From NCBI RefSeq assembly GCF_000613885.1, contig NZ_BAJV01000012.1:62001-126000 (forward strand): a DNA stretch of 64,000 nt, read 5' to 3'. The position numbers were made by a program, and so were the translations under genes. This document shows positions 31,904-42,410 of the stretch, in pieces. Positions within the stretch are counted from its first letter, which is position 1; every line of letters starts with the position of its first letter. The notes beneath the pieces are model-generated. The model was not told the origin of the DNA and did not search any database. It was given only the letters and a program-made list of their open reading frames with translations. Origin of the DNA: Asaia prunellae JCM 25354. Lineage in GTDB: Bacteria; Pseudomonadota; Alphaproteobacteria; Acetobacterales; Acetobacteraceae.

Positions 31904-32850
31904 CAGCCATTCTTTTACGCTCTCTTCTGCCGATATTTGTCCTGATTGCTCTTGGTTTCGCGCTTGGTCGGAGCGGACGGATCGACAACAGAAATGTGAC
32001 GTCGCTCAACAAGATCCTGATGGATATTGCTCTTCCTGCTTCCATGTTTACGACAGTCGTTCAGACAACGCGTCATGAGCTTCTCACGCAAATGCCTCTG
32101 GTGCTCACTCTGACTGCGAGCTTGCTGATATTGTGGTGCCTCGTATTTCTGATCTGGCGAAAAATACTGAAGCGTCCTGCAGCCAATGCCGCAACAGCGG
32201 CAATTTCCGTGGCGTTACCCAATTTTGCAGCTGCTGGTCTGCCGTTACTGGAAGCTCTTCAGGGACCTGTTGGTCATGTGCGCGCGAGTTTTGCCATTGC
32301 TGTCGGTGCCGTTACCCTGTCTCCTCTGACATTGACTGTCCTTGCTCTGGATACTCATCAATCCTCTGGTGAGAAATCGGGAATAGCCAGTCTCGTTGCG
32401 GCTTTTTCGCGTGCTGCAAGAGCTCCACTAGTCGCCCTGCCCTGTCTTGCAGTTATTCTGGTTATGGCTGGCATCCTGTTACCTTCATCAGTCATACAGA
32501 TTTTCAGACTGATGGGGGCAGCTGCAGCAGGTCTCGCACTGCTTCTTACCGGTCTGGTGTTGAGTGCCTATCAGGTAAGAGTATCCTGGCCGATCGTTTC
32601 TGGTATTATAAGCGTTACCATTCTGCATCCATTGCTGTCTGCAGGGCTGGGTTTGCTGTTCGGGCTGGAACCATCGGCATTTGCAGCCAGTATTCTACTG
32701 ACGGCGCTTCCCGCAGGTTTTTTCGGTATCTTTTTTGCTTTGCGTTATGAGCAGGATGTTAGAGAGGCGTCTGCTATTGTATTGCTGAGCACGCTCGTGA
32801 GCATTGCGACCCTTACAGGGAGTGTTGCCTGGTTTGGAGGGGCAGGATGA
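31900..32850 (+). CDS. mdcF: AEC-family malonate transporter
   Basis: A 316-residue inner-membrane carrier of the auxin efflux carrier (AEC) fold with about ten helices in two halves. Features are LIALGFALGRSGRID near the N-terminus and NFAAAGLPLLEALQG mid-protein. Its place inside the mdc operon, overlapping both neighbours, supports malonate uptake; MdcF is the name used for this AEC-type carrier. Confidence 0.82.
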   Translation: MTAILLRSLLPIFVLIALGFALGRSGRIDNRNVTSLNKILMDIALPASMFTTVVQTTRHELLTQMPLVLTLTASLLILWCLVFLIWRKILKRPAANAATAAISVALPNFAAAGLPLLEALQGPVGHVRASFAIAVGAVTLSPLTLTVLALDTHQSSGEKSGIASLVAAFSRAARAPLVALPCLAVILVMAGILLPSSVIQIFRLMGAAAAGLALLLTGLVLSAYQVRVSWPIVSGIISVTILHPLLSAGLGLLFGLEPSAFAASILLTALPAGFFGIFFALRYEQDVREASAIVLLSTLVSIATLTGSVAWFGGAG

Positions 32851-33773
32851 GCCATCCGCTTGCCATTCTGTGTTCCGGGCAGGGGGGGCAGCATGCCTCC
32901 ATGTTTCGGCTCACGGCCTCATCTCCCCTTGCTGAGCCGGTCTTTCGTGAAGCCGGGCATGTTCTCGGGGATGATCCGCGCTCATTTGTACAGAAAGCAG
33001 ATAGGGTATCACTCTACTCGAACCATGCGGGGCAAATTCTCTGTTGCACGGCAGCTCTTGCTGCATGGTATGCGCTCCGGCTTTCAGAGGAACCGGATAT
33101 TCTTCTTGCCGGGTACAGTGTTGGAGAACTGGCCTCCTGGGGATGCGCCGGTTTATTCGATCTGAAGCAGTTCATGCATCTTGTGTCCCTGCGTGCAGCG
33201 GCAATGGACAGGGCTGCGCCGGAGAAAGCGGGCCTTCTGGCCATTTCGGGGATACGCCGGGATATACTTGATCGACTCCTGTCAGAAACAGGGAATTATC
33301 TTGCAATCAAGTTTTCCGAGGATGGTTTTGTTGCAGGAGGGAAAGACAAGGCCCTTGATACCCTGGCAAAGACTGTGCGCGATCATGGTGCCCGGTCAGC
33401 CCATCGTCTGGCAGTCAGTGTTCCGGCGCATACGCCTTACCTGAAACAGGCTTCGGCGGATTTTCTGGCCTTGTTGCATGTTACGCCGCCCGGCGAGCTG
33501 ACACGTAACATCCAGCTTCTTTCTGGTCTTGATGGCGGTCTTGTGCGTCATCCCGTAGCGGGTTGCCAGAGTCTGTGTGCGCAAATCAGCGAGACAATAA
33601 ACTGGACCGCTTGTGTTGATACACTTGTCGAGAGAGGAGCAACGGTGGCTCTGGAGCTTGGTCCCGGCCGGGCGCTTTCCAACATGACAGGAGACAGGCT
33701 TCGGAGCAGTCGAAGTCTTGAGGATTTCGATACATTGGAAGGTGTCAGGAAATGGCTGGCATGCGTCTTGTAA
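32847..33773 (+). CDS. mdcH: Malonate decarboxylase epsilon subunit (malonyl-CoA:ACP transacylase)
   Basis: Loads malonyl onto the carrier protein to start the catalytic cycle, 308 residues, FabD-like. The active-site Ser is in GYSVGELASWG (about residue 94), the catalytic His segment is VSVPAHTPYL (about 194), and the N-terminal GQGGQHASMF motif is present. Last gene of the operon, followed by a perfect hairpin. Confidence 0.88.
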   Translation: MSHPLAILCSGQGGQHASMFRLTASSPLAEPVFREAGHVLGDDPRSFVQKADRVSLYSNHAGQILCCTAALAAWYALRLSEEPDILLAGYSVGELASWGCAGLFDLKQFMHLVSLRAAAMDRAAPEKAGLLAISGIRRDILDRLLSETGNYLAIKFSEDGFVAGGKDKALDTLAKTVRDHGARSAHRLAVSVPAHTPYLKQASADFLALLHVTPPGELTRNIQLLSGLDGGLVRHPVAGCQSLCAQISETINWTACVDTLVERGATVALELGPGRALSNMTGDRLRSSRSLEDFDTLEGVRKWLACVL

Positions 33774-33795
33774 GCCTGACAAGTATGTCAGGCTT
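33772..33795 (+). terminator. Perfect 10-bp hairpin ending the mdc operon
   Basis: AAGCCTGACA and TGTCAGGCTT pair perfectly around an AGTA loop, starting at the mdcH stop codon. No T-run follows, so it may act with Rho or as a stability element. Confidence 0.6.
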
Positions 33796-33914
33796 GGTAA
33801 GCATCATAATACACGACACGGAAAACCATTAAAAGAATGTGATTTGGGATTCCGTTATGCAGGAGATACTCCTCCTAAACCACTATAGCCCGCAGAAAAC
33901 TGCGGTAAATGCTG

Positions 33915-33990
33915 TGGTGTCCCGTACGGGATTCGAACCCGTGTTACCGCCGTGAAAGGGCGGTGTCCTAGGCCTCTAGACGAACGGGAC
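33915..33990 (-). tRNA. tRNA-Glu (anticodon TTC)
   Basis: The minus strand reads a complete cloverleaf: acceptor GTCCCGT, anticodon stem CCGCC/GGCGG with loop CTTTCAC (anticodon TTC), T-arm CGGGTTCGAATCCCG, matching acceptor end ACGGGAC and an encoded ACCA tail. It is 47 bp downstream of recJ. Confidence 0.95.
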
Positions 33991-34037
33991 TGGAGGCGTG
34001 AGCGGCTGATTATCCCAGCAGGGGGGAGGGGTCAACC

Positions 34038-35846
34038 CTAAATCGTGGCGGCATCCAAAATAAAAAAGCTGAGCTGGTCCTGGCCCTGCCACTGTTCGCA
34101 GCGCAGTTGTCCTGCCACATGCAGGACAGGCATGGCGCGGTCTTCGAGAAGGGCTGCATAATCCTTGTCACCGGCGCGGAAAACGAGGCCACGCAGTCTT
34201 CCACCATCTTCGCCCTGCAGGATGACACGCAGTGTATTGCCGTCACGACCGATCCGTTCTGTCTTGACTGCACGTACCCGGCTGATGGCGATGACCGGTT
34301 CTTCGTGTCCCGTACCAAACGGGCCGAGACGCGCAAGCTGGGTCGCAATTTCTGCCGTTGCTCCTCGCAAGCTCAGAATACCATCGATGCACAGCGCATC
34401 ATGACGGGGGCGGTGGCGTGCTTCGGAGAGGGTTTCGTCAAGAAAGACGTGAAAGGCTTCTGCCTTGTCTGCGGCGAGCGAAAAACCCGCCGCCATGGCA
34501 TGGCCACCGCCTGTCAGTAAAAGACCCGATTGACTGGCGCCGATGATGGCCGCCCCGATATCGATGCCCGGCACAGAGCGTGCTGAGCCCTTGATCAGGC
34601 CGTCCTGAACCGCGCCTACCAGAACCGGACGGTTGCTTCGTTCCCGCACGCGGCTTGCAACAATGCCGACAACGCCGGGGTGCCAGTCTTCCCCGTGCAG
34701 AAACAGGGCCGCATGTCCCGCTTCAAGCTGGGCTTCGGCCTGTTGATAGGCTTCGGTCAGGATATCGGCCTCGACCGTCTGGCGCTGTCGGTTGATTTCG
34801 TCGAGCTTCTCCGCCAGTGCACGCGCTTCGAACGCATCGTCGCTTAGCAGAAGTTTTACACCCAGTTCGGCCTGCGCAATGCGCCCTCCGGCATTGATAC
34901 GTGGACCGATACCGAAGCCGCAGGCCATGGCGCTTGTGGTTTCCTTGACGCCTGCAACGGAAGCCAGTGTAGCCAGGCCGAGCCGTTCCCCCCTTCCCAT
35001 GACTCGCAGTCCCTGGGCGACAAAGGCGCGATTCAGGTCACGCAGTGGCATGACATCGCAGATTGTTGCGAGGGCGACCAGATCGAGTTTGCGCAGCAAG
35101 GCAGGTTCTTCGTGGGTCTCGAACCAGCCTGCCAGTCTGAGCGTGCGGCAGGTCGCAATCAGGGCAAGGAAAGCCACGCTCGTGGCGCAGAGATGCCCGA
35201 GCCCGGAAGTGCAATCGAGGCGATTGGGATTGACCACAATGCAGCCAGACAGAGTTGCGCCTTCAGGCTTGTGATGATCCAGTACGATAATATCGCCATC
35301 CTTGCGCAACTGATCGAGCAACGATGTCGCAGCCGTTCCGCAATCAACGCAGATCAGGAGCGTGGCTCCCTGGTGGCGTAGTGCCTCAAGTGCAGGACCG
35401 TTAGGGCCGTATCCCTCTTTCTGGCGGTCTGGAATATGGAAATGTACGGTACAGCCGAGCTCGCGCAGTGTCTCGGTCAGAATGGTCGTACCGCAGGCGC
35501 CATCAACATCGTAATCGCCAAATATGCCGATAGTCTCGTTTGACCGGACAGCGTTGGCCAGACGCATGGAGGCTTCGTCCATGCTGCGGATGCAGGAGGG
35601 GTCGGGCAGCCAGTCGCGCAGGCGGGGGTCCAGAAATGAGGCAACGCGCGACACTTCGACGTCACGACTATGAAGTATGCGGGCCACAATTTCCGGAATG
35701 GCGGCTCTTTGGGCCATGGCCAGAGCCAGTCGGCCATCACCGGTCGCGAGACGTTCATCACGCCAGATCCAGCTTCGTCCACTACCACTTGAATGGACCG
35801 AAAGAACCGGTTCTGGCGGGATGATGAGAGTGGGGGCGTCAGACAT
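34038..35846 (-). CDS. recJ: Single-stranded-DNA-specific exonuclease RecJ
   Basis: A 602-residue 5'-3' exonuclease of recombination and mismatch repair. DHH-phosphoesterase motifs are DYDVDGACGTT, ICVDCGT and VLDHHKPEG. The DHHA1 part contains GGGHAMAAGFS, and an OB-fold C-terminal domain follows. Length is normal and the frame is clean. It lies 21 bp downstream of glpX and is followed by tRNA-Glu, suggesting an alaC-hom-glpX-recJ transcription unit. Confidence 0.92.
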   Translation of the reverse strand: MSDAPTLIIPPEPVLSVHSSGSGRSWIWRDERLATGDGRLALAMAQRAAIPEIVARILHSRDVEVSRVASFLDPRLRDWLPDPSCIRSMDEASMRLANAVRSNETIGIFGDYDVDGACGTTILTETLRELGCTVHFHIPDRQKEGYGPNGPALEALRHQGATLLICVDCGTAATSLLDQLRKDGDIIVLDHHKPEGATLSGCIVVNPNRLDCTSGLGHLCATSVAFLALIATCRTLRLAGWFETHEEPALLRKLDLVALATICDVMPLRDLNRAFVAQGLRVMGRGERLGLATLASVAGVKETTSAMACGFGIGPRINAGGRIAQAELGVKLLLSDDAFEARALAEKLDEINRQRQTVEADILTEAYQQAEAQLEAGHAALFLHGEDWHPGVVGIVASRVRERSNRPVLVGAVQDGLIKGSARSVPGIDIGAAIIGASQSGLLLTGGGHAMAAGFSLAADKAEAFHVFLDETLSEARHRPRHDALCIDGILSLRGATAEIATQLARLGPFGTGHEEPVIAISRVRAVKTERIGRDGNTLRVILQGEDGGRLRGLVFRAGDKDYAALLEDRAMPVLHVAGQLRCEQWQGQDQLSFFILDAATI

Positions 35847-35867
35847 ACGCCCCCATATAGTGTGGGA

Positions 35868-36859
35868 TCAGTGACCTGCCCATGTCTTGGTGGAGAAATC
35901 GTGACGCCCCTCGATAAAGCGCACTGTGCCGATTTCGACCGCATCACGATGGAATGTGTGCGGGCAACGGTCGGACCATAGAAGCGTACGCCGCGCAGCA
36001 GCGTACCGGTGGTTACTCCTGTAGCCGAGAACAGGACGTCACCGCGTGCCATGTCATGCAGGCCCAGCTTGCGTGTAGGATCGTTGCCTGGGTCCATGGA
36101 CCGGGCGCGTTCAACCTGGTTTTCGTCCTCGAACATCAGGCGACCTTGCATCTGGCCACCCACACAACGAACGGCAGCGGCAGCCAGAACACCCTCAGGA
36201 GCACCACCCGAGCCGGCATAGATGTCAACGCGACTTTCATCCATGCAGGCGGCAATGGCAGCTGCCACGTCGCCATCTGTCAGCAGCATGACGCGCGCCC
36301 CGGCTTCACGGGCACGGGCAATGAGTTCTTCATGACGCTCGCGATCAAGCGCACACATGGTGATCGAGGAAATATCCTTGCCCTTGGCCTTCGCGAGATC
36401 ACGCAATGTGGTCTCGATAGGAGCATCGATATCGATCAGATCGGGTGGTAGGTTGGGTCCGACGACCAGCTTCTGCATATAGATGTCAGGAGCGTGCAGA
36501 AAATTGCCGCTTTCAGCCAGTGCCACCATGGTCATGGCATTGGGCATATCCTTCGCACAAAGATTGGTGCCTTCGAGCGGATCGACGGCAATATCCATCT
36601 TCGGGCCACCGGCGCCCACCTTTTCGCCGATATAGAGCATCGGCGCTTCATCCATCTCGCCTTCACCGATAACGACCGTCCCCTCGATCGCTACCGTGTC
36701 GAACGCAGCCCGCATGGCCTGAACGGCCGCACCGTCAGCCTCGTTCTTTTCCCCACGGCCAGTCCAGGCCGATGACGAGATGGCCGCGGCCTCGGTCACG
36801 CGAACGAGTTCGAGAGCGAGGTTGCGATCCGTCACTTTGTATTTTGGAGAGAAAGGCAT
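35868..36859 (-). CDS. glpX: Class II fructose-1,6-bisphosphatase, frameshifted at the end
   Basis: Removes the 1-phosphate of fructose-1,6-bisphosphate in gluconeogenesis. Motifs are IGEGEMDEAPML, the metal and substrate site VDPLEGTNLCA (about residues 90-100), and GSGGAPEGVLAAAA. As sequenced the frame runs on into recJ DNA. Restoring one G near 35920 (TCGGGCACA) gives the conserved end TVRFIEGRHDFSTKTWAGH at the TGA 35868-35870, for about 330 residues, which is the family's normal length. Confidence 0.9.
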
Positions 36860-36943
36860 CCGGTAAATCCTATCTGTACTCTATCCAGCGTAGCTGGAAT
36901 TGCGACACGCCCTGTTATGCCGGTATGTGCCGCCTTTGCCACA

Positions 36944-38257
36944 TCACACAGTCTCGATTTTCATGAGCAATGGGGTTCCAACGACGGTTTCCAGGGGTTT
37001 CAGGGCAGTGAGGACGGAAAGCATGGCCGCCTCACTGGTTTCATGGGTAATGAGCGCAAGCGGTACAACCGTCTGTGAACTCGCGGTCTGGGCTGCGGGT
37101 TCGGCGCCATGCTGCGACAGCGCGCGCAGTGAGACACCGTAGTCACGCAGGGCTGCCGTGATGTCAGCAACAACGCCGGGACGGTCCTGCACAAAAAGTC
37201 GAAGGTAATACGCACCGCGAAGGGTCTCGCGAGGTGCACAGGCGATTTCGGGCTGGGGTGCCATGCCCCAGACGGGCAAGGCCGTGCCGCGGGCCAGATC
37301 GATCACATCAGCCATGACGGCGCTGGCGGTCGGGCCTGCCCCCGCGCCTCGCCCTTCGATCAGCATGGGGCCGCTGAAGGCCCCTTCGGTCAGAACCGCA
37401 TTGAACACGCCATCGACATTCGCGATCGGCGCGGATTGCGGCACCATGCAGGGGCGCATGGAAGCCTCGATCCGGCCTGTTTCATCGCAGCGCGCGCTGC
37501 CCAGAAGCTTGATACGATAGCCCATCTCGCGGGCAAAAGCCTGATCGCATGCTGCGATATTGCGGATGCCCTCGACATGCAGGCTGTCGAAACGCACCGG
37601 CCTGCCAAAGGCGAGTCCTGCCAGAATGGCCAGTTTATGTGCGGCATCCCAGCCATCGACATCGGTGGAAGGATCGGCCTCGGCATAGCCGAGCTCCTGA
37701 GCCTCGGCGAGGATATCGTCAAAATCGCGGCCTGTTTCGCGCATCGCGGTCAAAATGTAATTGCAGGTACCGTTCAGAATGCCGCCGACGCGCAGCAGAT
37801 GATCGGCGGCCAGTCCCTCGCGCACCAGCTTGATGGCGGGAATGCCACCCGCCACCGAGGCCTCAAACAGCAGGGAGGTGTTGTTTTCCCCTGCCAGCGT
37901 CGCCAATGCGGCACCGTGGACGGCAAGGAGAGCCTTGTTGGCGGTGACCACGGGCTTGCCCGCCTTGAGTGCTGCCTCGACCAGGGCGCGTGCAGAGCCT
38001 TCTGCACCACCGATCAGTTCAAGCACCACGTCAACACCGGGGTCGGAAGCAAGGGCGACCGGATTGTCATGCCAGGTCAGTCCAGACAGATCGACGCCAC
38101 GATCACGGGTTCGATCGCGTGCCGAGACAGCCACCACTTCGATACGACGCCCGGCGCGGGCTGTAATGGCTTGTGCATTTTCGCGCAGAAGACGCACGAC
38201 ACCGGCGCCGACTGTGCCAAGACCCGCAATACCAAGATGAAGAGTGTGACCGTTCAC
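36944..38257 (-). CDS. hom: Homoserine dehydrogenase
   Basis: A 437-residue NAD(P)-dependent enzyme reducing aspartate semialdehyde to homoserine for Thr/Met synthesis. The N-terminal Rossmann motif is GLGTVGAGVV, the catalytic domain has EASVAGGIPAIK and GILNGTCNYILT, and a C-terminal ACT domain (RPGVVADITAALRDYGVS) suggests threonine feedback. The GTG start overlaps the alaC stop (GTGA). The frame is clean. Confidence 0.93.
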   Translation of the reverse strand: MNGHTLHLGIAGLGTVGAGVVRLLRENAQAITARAGRRIEVVAVSARDRTRDRGVDLSGLTWHDNPVALASDPGVDVVLELIGGAEGSARALVEAALKAGKPVVTANKALLAVHGAALATLAGENNTSLLFEASVAGGIPAIKLVREGLAADHLLRVGGILNGTCNYILTAMRETGRDFDDILAEAQELGYAEADPSTDVDGWDAAHKLAILAGLAFGRPVRFDSLHVEGIRNIAACDQAFAREMGYRIKLLGSARCDETGRIEASMRPCMVPQSAPIANVDGVFNAVLTEGAFSGPMLIEGRGAGAGPTASAVMADVIDLARGTALPVWGMAPQPEIACAPRETLRGAYYLRLFVQDRPGVVADITAALRDYGVSLRALSQHGAEPAAQTASSQTVVPLALITHETSEAAMLSVLTALKPLETVVGTPLLMKIETV

Positions 38258-39476
38258 GAAACTGCCTCTGCCTGTTTGACACCATGTTTGTTGAGAAACG
38301 TCTTGATTGCACGTGTGGCCTGACGCAGGCGCTGTGTGTTTTCAACAAGACCGATACGTACGAAACCTTCTCCGTATTCACCAAAGCCAAGTCCCGGCGC
38401 CACGGCCACCCCAGCCTCCTTTAGCAGCAGCTTGCTGAAATCGACACTGCCCATCTCAGCGAAGCGTTCCGGGATGGGGGCCCAGGCGAACATTGAACCC
38501 TGCGGTGATGGTACGTCCCAACCGGCTGCATGCAGGCCACGTATCAACACGTCACGTCGTTCGCGGTACATCTCACGCACTTCCGTGACACAGTCCTGAG
38601 GGCCGCTCAGGGCAGCGACAGCAGCGACTTGGATGGGGGTAAAGGCGCCGTAATCGAGATAGGATTTGATGCGGGTCAGTGCCTGGATCAGGCGCGGATT
38701 GCCTGCTGCAAAACCCATGCGCCAGCCAGCCATCGAGTAGGTCTTGGACAAGGAGGTGAATTCGACGGCAATATCCTTGGCACCTGGTACCTGCAGGATT
38801 GACGGCGGGGGCTCGTTGCCAAAATAGATCTCGCAATAGGCGAGGTCGGAGAGAATCCAGATCTGCTCGCGACAGGCGAAAGTAACCAGCTCCTTGTAGA
38901 AATCGAGCGAGGCTGTGAATGCGTCGGGTTCGAGGGAAAGTTCACGATCAGTGCGGTCGGCTTGGGCACGGAGTGACGTACGGCGCGCTCAAGGGCACGG
39001 AGCATGTCCTCATCCGGCGTTGCAGGAATGGAACGCACCGAGGCTCCGGCGATGATGAAGCCGAACTGATGGATCGGGTAAGACGGGTTAGGCACCAGAA
39101 TTGTGTCGCCGGGGCTCGTGATGGCTGCAGACAGATTGGCCAGCCCCTCTTTCGAGCCAAGGGTGGCTATGACCTCAGTTTCCGGGTCCAGACCGACATC
39201 GAAGCGACGTTCGTAATATCCTGCCAGCGCTTTGCGCAGACCGGGAATGCCACGGCTGACAGAATAGCGGTGGCTGCGGGGGTCAGCGACCGTTTCGACC
39301 AGTTTTTTGACGATATGGGGGGGCGTCGGGCTGTCGGGGTTACCCATGCCCAGATCGATAATGTCTTCACCATGCGCTCGGGCTGCGGCCTTGGCCTTGT
39401 TTACCTCGGCGAAAACATAGGGCGGCAGACGGCGGATACGGTGAAACTCTTCGGTCATTTTTGGGCTCGGGGGCAC
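38254..39476 (-). CDS. alaC: Alanine/LL-diaminopimelate-type aminotransferase, frameshifted as sequenced
   Basis: PLP-dependent class I aminotransferase of about 407 residues, most like AlaC. The N-terminal frame has LGMGNPDSPTP, YSVSRGIPGLRKA, TLGSKEGLANL and VNFPSNPT. The second frame continues ILSDLAYCEIYFG, SLSKTYSMAGWRMGFAAGN (PLP lysine) and the C-terminal domain. The join near 38937 reads ACGCA for ACGGCA, one lost G. It overlaps hom, implying co-translation. Confidence 0.88.
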
Positions 39477-39556
39477 AGGGTTGAAATAAAATTGCCGAAG
39501 TCAGCACGACTCCGACAATCTTCACTAACCCGATTCCAGAACCGGCGGAACCTTCC

Positions 39557-40536
39557 TCAATAGGGTGAGCGGTCAATTCTTGCGCCATGACCCAGTGCAC
39601 CGGCGCTGATGCGTATGTCCGATGCCGGTATGCCGCGCAGAATCAGGCTCTGTGCCAGCACCCGTGCACGCAGCAGGCCGAGCTTGATGCCCAGAACCTG
39701 TTCAGAGGGCCGGAAGGAGGTAATCTCGCCGAATCCCTTTACGTAAAGGATCTCATGAGGGCGGCGTGAACCCAGTATCTTGCCTATTGTGCCTTCTTGC
39801 CCGTTCGCCATCTGGTCCGATGCCTGGTTGAAGCGGATCAGGGTGCCGTGAGGTTCTGTCAGATCATAGGCGGGCGGGGCAATATCGGGCAGTGAGGCAT
39901 CACGGGGAATGGCAAAGCCCGGAAAGCTGGGTGCGACGGGCGGCAGATCGTTGATCTGGGGTAGTTCGCCTGGCTTGATGGGCGGCGGCGTAAAGACAGT
40001 AACAGCAGGTAAGGAAGCTTCCGGAGCTGGTTGTGCATCAGTTCCGGCCTTGACGGGTTTTGACTGTGACCCGGTTTCTGCTGTGTGCGGTCGTGCCTGG
40101 TTTGCCGGTGCGGTCGATGCTGCAGGTGGAACGGTGGCAGCCGGGGCCGTCTGACCAGGAGCGCCGACGCTCATAGAAGAGCCGCTGTCATCATTGGCAG
40201 GGCGTGGTTTCGGTGGCGGCGGCGGTGGCGCAATGATCAGAGGGCCGTCGGCCACGACAAGGTGCTGGCTCAGATTGCGCTGAAGCGTGAGGCGATCGGT
40301 CAGGGCCTGTCGCGCCTGGGCGCTTGGCAGGTCAACGGTTGTTGTGGGAGTCAGGCCGACATGCGGATAGGGCTCATGTACACCCGGTGCGGGTGGACGT
40401 TGCTTGGCAATCTCACCACCCTGGTACTGATGGTACCAGTTATCGACCGTATCGACGGCATCCCGATGCCCGCAGCCGGCCAGTGTCATCACGCCTGCCA
40501 TGCAAAGCCTGCTCGCAGCCAGCCTGTTTTCTGCAT
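39557..40536 (-). CDS. Proline-rich lipoprotein with OmpA-like C-terminus, frameshifted at signal peptide
   Basis: The proposed start at 40536 gives MQKTGWLRAGFA, then one missing base near 40505 (TTTGCATGG for TTTGCCATGG) joins it to MAGVMTLAGCGH. Together these form a clean lipoprotein signal with lipobox LAGC. The mature protein has Pro/Ala-rich stretches (IIAPPPPPPKPRP) and a C-terminal region with GTLIRFNQASDQM, RPHEILYVKGFGE and LGLLRARVLAQSLILRGI, which resembles an OmpA-type peptidoglycan-binding fold. Function is unknown; probably envelope structural. Confidence 0.6.
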
Positions 40537-40684
40537 TTCTTCCGATCGACTTGTGTTTCCTGTACGGCGCTCTTGCCCGGTCACTACCCTAACCGTTCCC
40601 GCCTTCTCTGGCGAGATGCTTGATCCATGGCAAAAATCAGAGGGCCCCTTGTGAGGGGCGCCCATCAAGCGCAACATAGAGTGT

Positions 40685-41385
40685 ATGAACAGGCTCCACC
40701 AATATAGGGACCCCAGCATGCGTGGAACGACACCCCAGGATATCTCCCGTCTCGCCCCACGTCTCGACGATGAAGATCCCGATCCGCAATCCCCCGACGC
40801 GCCCGAGCAGAAGGAGCCCGCTGAAAAGCTCCCTGGTGCCGAGCTGGAAGGTAAGCTCTTCGAGCAGCGCAAGGTCCTGATTTTTGGCGGGATCAACGAC
40901 AAGGTTGCGCGTGACGTGACCGGGCGTCTGCTTGCGCTTGCCGGGGCATCCGACAAGCCGATTGATGTCTATGTCAACTCGCCAGGCGGTCATGTCGAGA
41001 GTGGCGATACCATTCATGACATGATCCGCTTTGTGGATTCAGTTGCGCCCGTCAACATGATCGGTACGGGTTGGGTGGCTTCTGCGGGTGCCTGATTTTT
41101 GCCGCCGGTCGCCCCGAACGGCGTCTGTGCCTGCCGAACACACGATTCCTGCTGCACCAACCGATGGGTGGCGTGCGTGGCCCGGCAACCGATATCGACA
41201 TTGAAGCCCGCGAAATCATCAAGATGCGCGAGCGCCTCAACCGTCTCTTTGCCCGTGAGACCGGTCAGTCCTATGAGAAGATCGCGAAGGATACCGACCG
41301 CAATCACTGGATGTCGGCAGAGGAAGCCATTGCTTACGGCCTCGTTTCGCGCGTCATCAGTAAAATGAGCGACATCAAGGAATAA
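40685..41385 (+). CDS. clpP: ATP-dependent Clp protease proteolytic subunit, frameshifted as sequenced
   Basis: ClpP-family serine peptidase of about 233 residues, with an unusual charged N-terminal extension of about 55 residues before [13 protein letters not shown]. The nucleophile region is [15 protein letters not shown], the His is in [11 protein letters not shown], and the Asp is in [14 protein letters not shown]. The TGA at about 41094 arises because one C is missing right after the nucleophile Ser (GGTGCCTGATT for GGTGCCCTGATT). Two ferritin-like genes follow closely. Confidence 0.88.
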
Positions 41386-41403
41386 GAAGAGGAAATCTCT
41401 CTC

Positions 41404-42410
41404 ATGTCACGTCTTGAAGATCTCTATAGCCATCTTCCCGATGCGCCGTCCGACAAGACCCTGGCCAAGGCCGATTTCGAAGCCCGTCACTGGAGCAGCG
41501 CCATTCCAGGCCCGCTCAAGCCGGGCACGGAAGAACACAAGCGGGCAGTGGCCGACATGTTCAGGGAGACGTTCAATCCTTACAAGCCTTCGGTCATAGA
41601 ATGGCCGAGGCTGGACCCTGATACCCTGCATCGCATCACGTCCCTGCCAATCTGGGACATTGCGGTGCAGACCGAGGGTAAGGCGCGTCTGCGCATGGCG
41701 GCCTATGCCGACATGATCGATGATCCCGACATGAAGGACGCCCTGCGTCGCAATGCCTGGGAGGAGAACCGCCACAAGGAGGTGCTCTCCAAGCTGGTTG
41801 AGGCCTACAATATTCCGATGGCCCCCGAGCCGCCCTATATCGAGCCGAAAGACACGGAATGGGCCTATCTGGTCACCGGGTTTTCGGAATGCGTTGACAG
41901 CTTCTTCGCTTTCGGTCTCTTCGCACTCGCCGAGCGCGCTGGTCTGTTCCCGATGGAGCTGATCGAGACCTTCGAGCCAGTCATGCAGGAAGAGTGCCGT
42001 CACATCCTGCTTTTTGCCAACTGGCTGGCCTGGCATCGTGCCACCATGCGTGGTGGAAACGTCCGCTCTTTGAAGCGCGTGTTCTCGGTGTATGGGCTTT
42101 TCTGGCTTATGAACGTATGGATCTGGCGCGATCGATCGATGCCGAAGGTAATGAACATACGCAGGATAACAACTTCACCGTAACCGGCGCGAAGGAAATG
42201 ACCGATATTGACATCAAGGTACCTGAGCTCATGCAGCTTTGCCTTGATGAAAATGACCGCCGTTTTTCGGGTTATGATCATCGCCTGTTGCGCCCCACCA
42301 CCACGCCAAATCTCGTGAAGACCGGTCTGTTTGCCTATCGTCTGTGGGAAAAGGCTTCAGGTGCTGTGCGGTCACGTCTAGGTCACAAAGCACAGCATGC
42401 GCCTGCATGA
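41404..42410 (+). CDS. Ferritin-like diiron protein, copy 1, frameshifted as sequenced
   Basis: A protein of about 336 residues with two EExxH-type motifs, EENRHKEV (about 119-126) and EECRHILL (about 198-205), plus further acidic helices (ECVDSFFAFG), as expected for a four-helix di-metal site. The name of the family is not certain. The second frame from about 42085 (VWAFLAYERMDLARSIDAEG) completes the C-terminus; the change equals one lost base. It starts 19 bp after clpP and overlaps copy 2 by 4 bp. Confidence 0.65.

Noticed and set aside
35477-36859. A 460-residue glpX reading frame extending over the start of recJ, as if a fusion
   Set aside because: The glpX end lies in the next frame after one lost base; the extra 130 residues are an out-of-frame shadow of recJ.
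37436-38323. 295-residue plus-strand ORF
   Set aside because: Antisense to homoserine dehydrogenase, which is intact.
41080-41100. Programmed frameshift in clpP
   Set aside because: No slippery heptamer or stimulatory structure is evident, and the same type of one-base loss occurs across unrelated genes.
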